Assembly: GCF_020696975.1 (NCBI RefSeq)
Contig: NZ_JAJGBK010000029.1
Coordinates: 124,001-188,000 of the forward strand
Direction of reading: 5' to 3'
Length of the DNA: 64,000 nt
From: Methanoculleus sp.
GTDB taxonomy: Archaea; Halobacteriota; Methanomicrobia; Methanomicrobiales; Methanoculleaceae
Position 1 is the first letter of the stretch; each line of letters starts with the position of its first letter. The notes beneath the pieces are model-generated. The model did no database searches. It saw only the letters and a list, made by a program, of their open reading frames with translations, and had not been told where the DNA came from. Shown here piece by piece: positions 59,702-64,000 of this stretch. Position numbers and translations under genes: made by a program.

Positions 59702-60712
59702 TTACCCCCAGAAAATGATCCAGAACCCAAATCCAATCAGAATAATTCCGCTGGCGGCTTTAATGACATCCCGATATTCTCTGATTCTGCTTGACGAACC
59801 GTATCCCCCGAGGACTCCGACACCGACGAACGGCGTGAGCACCCCCGCCCCAAAAACGAGCAGAAGCGATAGATCCTGCACGGACCCCTCGATCAAGATT
59901 TTGCTCAGCAGGACGAGAATCATCGGTGCAGCACACGGGGCCTTGACAATCGAGAATATCATGCCCAGGACGAACAAGCCGACAAGGGTGGTCGAGTGCC
60001 GTTGTATAGCGGATCGGATATAACCGTCTGCAGAGAGCGGGAGCTGTATCAACCCAAGCAGGTTCAACCCGGTGAGTACCGTGATCAGTCCCGCCGCGAC
60101 GGCGAGGTACGGGCCGAAGCCGCCGAGCGACATCCCCACCAACAGGAAGCAGCACCCCATGACGATGTACGCGGCGACCAGCCCCAGGCCGAATATCATG
60201 GAGTTAAGGAGGCTGCTTCTCAAGCCATTGCCCGATCCGGTGGTATACACCAGTATGAACCCGAGTATCGCCATCAGACAGGGTGAAAAGCCGGAGAAAA
60301 GACCTAGAGAATAGGCAAATGAGATGTTCCAGTTTATCGGCGGCGAGTCCGTTTCCGATTCGGCTCCGGATAACGATATCTCGATCGCCGCCCTGATGCT
60401 CTCCTCGGTGATCTCCTCTTTGGGAATTTTAATAGTGCCGTTCACGACCACGGCCGGCACATTGGTAAAGTCATATTGGAGCCACCGATCCCATCCATCC
60501 GGTGTATTGACGTCGATCCGTTCAGCAATCAGAACATCATCATAGGTTTTCTCAAAGCCGACGATAATAGAATCGGTCTGTTTACATGGGGGACATCCAG
60601 GTGCATGAAAATATTCGATGTGAATAGCAGATGCACTGGCACAGGGGATCAGACCAATGAGACCTACCACAACCGTGACGGCAACTATTACATTCATTAA
60701 CCAGTGAGCCAT
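59702..60712 (-). CDS. Thioredoxin-like domain fused to a CcdA/DsbD-type membrane protein
   Basis: A 336-residue protein. A signal or anchor sequence (about 1-25) is followed by a thioredoxin-like domain with CPPC in IHIEYFHAPGCPPCKQTDS and a cis-Pro segment FTNVPAVVVNGT. From about residue 130 there are about six hydrophobic helices with the CcdA-type motifs GLFSGFSPCLMAILGFIL and SIVKAPCAAPMIL, each with a redox Cys. It should move electrons across the membrane to an extracytoplasmic thioredoxin partner that is fused to it. ATG at 60710-60712; a start five codons in (60697) is possible. Confidence 0.88.
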   Translation of the reverse strand: MAHWLMNVIVAVTVVVGLIGLIPCASASAIHIEYFHAPGCPPCKQTDSIIVGFEKTYDDVLIAERIDVNTPDGWDRWLQYDFTNVPAVVVNGTIKIPKEEITEESIRAAIEISLSGAESETDSPPINWNISFAYSLGLFSGFSPCLMAILGFILVYTTGSGNGLRSSLLNSMIFGLGLVAAYIVMGCCFLLVGMSLGGFGPYLAVAAGLITVLTGLNLLGLIQLPLSADGYIRSAIQRHSTTLVGLFVLGMIFSIVKAPCAAPMILVLLSKILIEGSVQDLSLLLVFGAGVLTPFVGVGVLGGYGSSSRIREYRDVIKAASGIILIGFGFWIIFWG

Positions 60713-60891
60713 GATATCAAGGCCATTTGCCTGAGATCAGTATGCTGGAAAGTACTCTCAGATCTGTGTTTCCATGTCTATACATTCATTCGGTTCCCAA
60801 TCCGTCGATTACCAAGCTTATGCTCTCCGCTATGACAAGAGGGGGAAGCAACTGATGGTAGTTTCGTATCCTGCATGGAAAAAGCACAATA

Positions 60892-61389
60892 TCACCTTCT
60901 CTTTCTCCGACGGAACTTCAGAAAGATCAATAATACTCCCAATACTCCGATGATACCTATTATGTACCCAAGTGCATTTTCGATCAGATAGCCCAAGACT
61001 ATGATCAGCAGCGGTGGAGGTGGTCCACTGCGAATGGTCACGTTCAGAGATTTTTCCGCTTGGTTTCCGAGGTTATCGGTCGCTATGACCGTGATTTTGT
61101 TCTTCCCCGAAGAAACCGGTACAGGGCATGCGAACTCCATCCCGTTCCCACACGAAACCTCCCCTATTTCGCTCTGGATGACCACGCTCCGTATACCGGA
61201 AGGGGCATCGACCTCGCCATGAACCGTAACGTGAGGCGGAACGACGTCGATCCAGACTTCATCACCCTCTTTCGGGAAGGTGATGATGAGATTTATCTCC
61301 TCATCGCCGGGTACCGGGTTTATTGCAGGAAACGCAATGATCATCAGTACGGCAACAATCAGTACGGCAACAATCAAAGCTATGCGCAT
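60892..61389 (-). CDS. Secreted, C-terminally anchored Ig-like protein
   Basis: A 165-residue protein with an N-terminal signal or anchor (MRIALIVAVLIVAVLMII), an Ig-like domain (FPKEGDEVWIDVVPPHVTVHGEV, NKITVIATDNLGNQAEKSLNVTI) with two Cys (SCGNGMEFAC), and a C-terminal hydrophobic helix plus RRRKRR tail, an anchor facing the outside. The N-terminal helix is encoded by two perfect copies of a 15-base unit, giving IVAVL twice. The ATG at 61389 is preferred over one upstream that overlaps the metallopeptidase gene. Same strand as that gene, 43 bases downstream. Confidence 0.7.
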   Translation of the reverse strand: MRIALIVAVLIVAVLMIIAFPAINPVPGDEEINLIITFPKEGDEVWIDVVPPHVTVHGEVDAPSGIRSVVIQSEIGEVSCGNGMEFACPVPVSSGKNKITVIATDNLGNQAEKSLNVTIRSGPPPPLLIIVLGYLIENALGYIIGIIGVLGVLLIFLKFRRRKRR

Positions 61390-61432
61390 AGCCGATCCAA
61401 TCCCAAAAATTGGTTGAGGATCAACCTCACGG

Positions 61433-62785
61433 CTATTTGAACGGGTCGAGAATCCCATTTCCATTCCAATCACCCCAACCAATGAAGTTCTTAGTTGATG
61501 GGCTCGGACCAGCGTTAAGAACAGAGTTCCTCATAATGAACATGTTTAACGGACTGCAACCCTCATGATGTTGATTCGTATATTTGTCGTGCATCGGGCT
61601 GACGGCAAGATCGCTGTACTGTCCACAGAATGAACTACCACTATATTCATCAAGGGCGCCATAGAGGTGGTATATCTCGTGCGCATAAACGCCAGATGGC
61701 GTTTGGGTAAGCGGAGTGTTAGGCAATCCTGGATACCAGTATGAAATCACGGCCATGTCTGCGTAACCCGTGCTAGTGCCTGTTGCATAACAGCCCTGAT
61801 TGTCATGCGTTAGGTAGACAATCACGACCTGATCTGCTCCAGCCCAGCTTTTAATCGATCTTGCCATTTGCTCAGTAGCAGCGTAGCCCGTACCAGTGTA
61901 GCCGAGGTTTCTTGCTGCTGTTACCATCCATCCATTCGGGCCCCAGGAGCTGGAATGATCGCCCTGATTCTGTCCAGAAACAGTTACGGTCAAGAAACCG
62001 CCGTCGTTGACAAGGTTAGCGGCCGCAGGCGCTTGGTTGCGAATTGCCGTTGTCGCGGAGCTTAAGCCGCTCAATGCAGCATTCCGATTCGATTGGATCC
62101 AGGTTCCCTGAAAGCCTGAGACCGGGGTCGTGAAGTCCACGAATATATATAAATAGTAGGCTTTTCCAGTCGCGTGGGGTGCTGATTGCGATGAAGGGCT
62201 GACATACGATGAAGGGCTGACATAGAGAGAGCTACCTGTAGAGCTATCTATACGGCTATCAAGCGCAGAAGCTCCTGCGATACCGAGATGGCCGTCCTGA
62301 ATAATTCTCGCAATTTGCTCTCTGTGCGCTCTGACGTATCGATCCACTTCATCAGCATTAAGTCCTAAAACAAGCCCCAACTCCTCTCCAAATTTGTCCA
62401 AGTTCGGTATTAGATAGTAACGATTGTCTACATCATAGTAATTGACCAACACCTGTTCTTCAAGAATTTGGGAATATTTCTTGACTTCCTCTTCAGATAA
62501 GCCCCACTTCAACTCTTCATTCCAAGAGCTCAGATAGCTTACCGTATCTTGGATAATCACTCTGTCATCGTGCTCCATCTCCATAGATTCTGCTTTTAGC
62601 AGTATCTCTAACGGTATCGGTTCCGGCGCGGGCACATCGACACCAACAATGAGGATTGGTCCCTCATCAATGTCGGTTGGACCCGCATATCTCCCATTAC
62701 TTGCACTCACCACCGGCACCATCGCAATACTTATCAACAGTACAGCAAAGAGTACGGAAAATGCTCGCATTCCAATTTTTTCCAT
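61433..62785 (-). CDS. Secreted zinc metallopeptidase (HExxHxxGxxD)
   Basis: A 450-residue secreted protein. After a signal peptide (MRAFSVLFAVLLISIAMVPVVSA) come a helical pro-like region (about 50-165), a Ser/Pro-rich linker with repeats SSYVSPSS, and a peptidase domain with VYAHEIYHLYGALDEYSG. HExxHxxGxxD is a metzincin-like zinc site with Asp as possible third ligand. Cysteines in the SFCGQYSDL and HHEGCSPLN segments could pair. The C terminus, WGDWNGNGILDPFK, resembles a calcium-binding dockerin-type loop. Codons are AT-richer than the core. Start chosen near GGAGA. The substrate is unknown. Confidence 0.7.
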   Translation of the reverse strand: MEKIGMRAFSVLFAVLLISIAMVPVVSASNGRYAGPTDIDEGPILIVGVDVPAPEPIPLEILLKAESMEMEHDDRVIIQDTVSYLSSWNEELKWGLSEEEVKKYSQILEEQVLVNYYDVDNRYYLIPNLDKFGEELGLVLGLNADEVDRYVRAHREQIARIIQDGHLGIAGASALDSRIDSSTGSSLYVSPSSYVSPSSQSAPHATGKAYYLYIFVDFTTPVSGFQGTWIQSNRNAALSGLSSATTAIRNQAPAAANLVNDGGFLTVTVSGQNQGDHSSSWGPNGWMVTAARNLGYTGTGYAATEQMARSIKSWAGADQVVIVYLTHDNQGCYATGTSTGYADMAVISYWYPGLPNTPLTQTPSGVYAHEIYHLYGALDEYSGSSFCGQYSDLAVSPMHDKYTNQHHEGCSPLNMFIMRNSVLNAGPSPSTKNFIGWGDWNGNGILDPFK

Positions 62786-63438
62786 TCATGTGACTTTCTC
62801 CTGTAACATCCCCGGAGGCAAAGGAGAAAATCCATAAATATGTGAAATACAAATATCTCCCTAGCCTTCGGGCCGTGGAGGGTTCATCCTATCCGTGCAA
62901 GGGCGGGTGAACCTCCACCATGGTGCGAACGCTATTTTGAGCATCCGCATGGGAACATCAACGTTCCGATAATTATAGATTACGGCCATAGCGGCGACAT
63001 GTCAGTCGGTCGTTTGCAAAAATGAGGGAATTCACCCGGGTGATGGGCGCAATTGCCGATGAAAAGGAGACATAGTTTTACGCTTACTCGAAAAAACGAC
63101 TGCAATATCCGTAATCCGATCCTGATGACAGACGTGCGCTCCGGCAAGGAACGAGAACTATCATCCCATTTTCCTGATATTTCTCCCGTGCAAATGCGAT
63201 ATCTCCGGATCGAGATCCGCAAGCATGGCTCCCCTCGCAGAGCTCCGCCGACCGGTCATCCCGAGGAGCCCATCTCCATCTCTCCCCGATCTCATTCCTA
63301 GGACTTCTTGGAAGATTTTACTGTCATGGGGGAGAACCGGCATGGATGAGAATGGCCACCGGAAAGAGGAGAGGATTGTGGAGGGGACTAATGGTAATGT
63401 TTCGCATACCCTCCAGATCCCCCATCACAAAAAGCCAG
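62786..63438. other. Gap between two secreted-protein genes
   Basis: No gene supported. It holds the metallopeptidase promoter (TATA-like CATATTTATG on the minus strand near 62835) and an imperfect inverted repeat GTGGAGGGTTCA...TGAACCTCCAC at 62875-62918. The rest shows only short frames. Confidence 0.45.
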
Positions 63439-64000
63439 CTACTGGGGCTCCGTAGGGATGTTATATCTGTCCGCCAAGAGGGCATACCCGCCGTCGGTGG
63501 TCTGGATGACCGAGACCGCCCTGCCTATCGCGAAGGTGACGTTCAGTTCAATGTCCCACTCCTGGAGTCCGCCGGGATCGAGCTTCACGACGTGGGGGAC
63601 GCCTACCCAGTCGGAGAAGATCAAAAGCCGAGGTTCGCAATACCACGTAACAGGGGCGTATACATATCCTCCACCGGTCGTTTTGATGATCGGAACCGAC
63701 GCATTGAGCGCTCTCTTCTCGAGCACATTCCCACCCGGATCAAGGACAACCTCCTCCAGCGGTCCCAGCATTATGTTGCTGTAGATGACAGTACTTTTGC
63801 TTTCTGGACCTTCGCTCATGAAGTGCACGTCGTGGTAGAGTGGCGGCGTGCCGAGTGTCGTATCCCAGAGTAAATCGCCTGTGGCATTCAGTCGGAGTAT
63901 CCACACGTCAAAGCCGCCTCTGTCCGGAAGAGAGATCCGACTACCCACCAGGTAACCCCCGTCGGATGTCTGGACGATGATATCCTCAGAGGCCCTCCCG
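63439..64000 (-). CDS. Secreted beta-propeller-like protein (runs off the right edge)
   Basis: The minus-strand frame is open to the right edge, so the gene is partial at its 5' end. It shows repeats of the type T(S/T)DGGY: IIVQTSDGGYLVGSRI, TTGGGYVYAPV, QTTDGGYALLADR, separated by about 50-70 residues and paired with D.W.LRLNATGDLLW and VKLDPGGLQEW. This is the archaeal and bacterial beta-propeller-like surface repeat. Function unknown. It ends at TAG near 63439; the annotated GTG at 63948 is internal. Confidence 0.68.
   Translation of the reverse strand, partial: GRASEDIIVQTSDGGYLVGSRISLPDRGGFDVWILRLNATGDLLWDTTLGTPPLYHDVHFMSEGPESKSTVIYSNIMLGPLEEVVLDPGGNVLEKRALNASVPIIKTTGGGYVYAPVTWYCEPRLLIFSDWVGVPHVVKLDPGGLQEWDIELNVTFAIGRAVSVIQTTDGGYALLADRYNIPTEPQ

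Noticed and set aside
62980-63222. An 80-codon minus-strand frame in the 62.8-63.4 kb gap
   Set aside because: Basic composition without family match or start signals; could be noise.
1-64000. CRISPR arrays, insertion sequences, integrated virus or attachment sites
   Set aside because: No series of spaced direct repeats, transposase motif, integrase or tRNA-flanking duplication was seen on reading.

Overview
The window looks like a piece of a methanogen chromosome from the high-GC Methanomicrobiales, most likely Methanoculleus or a near relative. This is inferred from archaeal information-processing genes (TFB, Gar1, SRP19, aIF5B, S6e, S8e, S15, S1e/S3ae, the KEOPS subunit Pcc1, an archaeal-type phosphoglycerate mutase), hydrogenase and formate dehydrogenase maturation genes (hypB, hypF, fdhD), an F420H2 oxidase-type flavoprotein, and TATA-type promoters, several so close to the start codon that transcripts should be leaderless. 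No database search was possible; names rest on motifs and family memory.

Region by region. 1-8.3 kb: core genes (tfb-gar1, srp19 with a PHP phosphoesterase, hypB, S8e, a DsrE/5'-nucleotidase pair, DUF2240, S6e, aIF5B, tRNA-His). 8.6-21.9 kb: mixed genes (multi-PAS kinase, FMN split-barrel protein, Nramp-like transporter, small holin-like protein, LLM oxidoreductase behind a perfect inverted repeat, serpin lipoprotein, TrmB-like and Bat-like regulators, RND/MMPL exporter, TM-helix channel-like protein). 21.9-27.5 kb: a sulfur block with a 4Fe-4S QueG-like protein, cysteine desulfurase-fdhD, and convergent to it cysK and a CysE-DUF59 fusion. 27.5-34.3 kb: hydrolase, dGTPase-like HD protein, RibD-C reductase, CopB-type ATPase, tRNA-Thr. 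34.4-38.9 kb: DUF3467, an orphan Cas4-like protein, a DUF5612-Sua5-nucleotidyltransferase operon and a flippase-like membrane protein.

38.9-44.1 kb: a decayed CorA magnesium transporter, fprA divergent from a V4R regulator with two abutting 18-bp palindromes between them, tRNA-Gly and a second membrane histidine kinase. 44.3-51.8 kb: the S15-RecJ/DHH-Pcc1-S3ae cluster, apgM, a bactofilin-like protein with a methyltransferase-like partner, and an MFS transporter. 51.8-57.4 kb: a three-gene operon (two winged-helix proteins and a Ski2-like DUF5814 helicase) divergent from hypF across an 18-bp palindrome. 57.6-64 kb: an accessory, visibly more AT-rich stretch of secreted and membrane proteins (PPC-like secreted protein, membrane HTH protein, thioredoxin-CcdA fusion, anchored Ig-like protein, HExxHxxGxxD metallopeptidase, beta-propeller-like protein running off the edge). 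Several genes there carry apparent frameshifts.

The strongest leads are the fprA/V4R operator, the cysteine-making and cysteine-using block with its CysE-DUF59 fusion, the palindrome between hypF and the helicase operon, the Cas4-like protein with an eroded nuclease motif, and the decaying genes (CorA remnant, 58-59.6 kb frameshifts). No CRISPR array, insertion sequence or integrated virus was seen.
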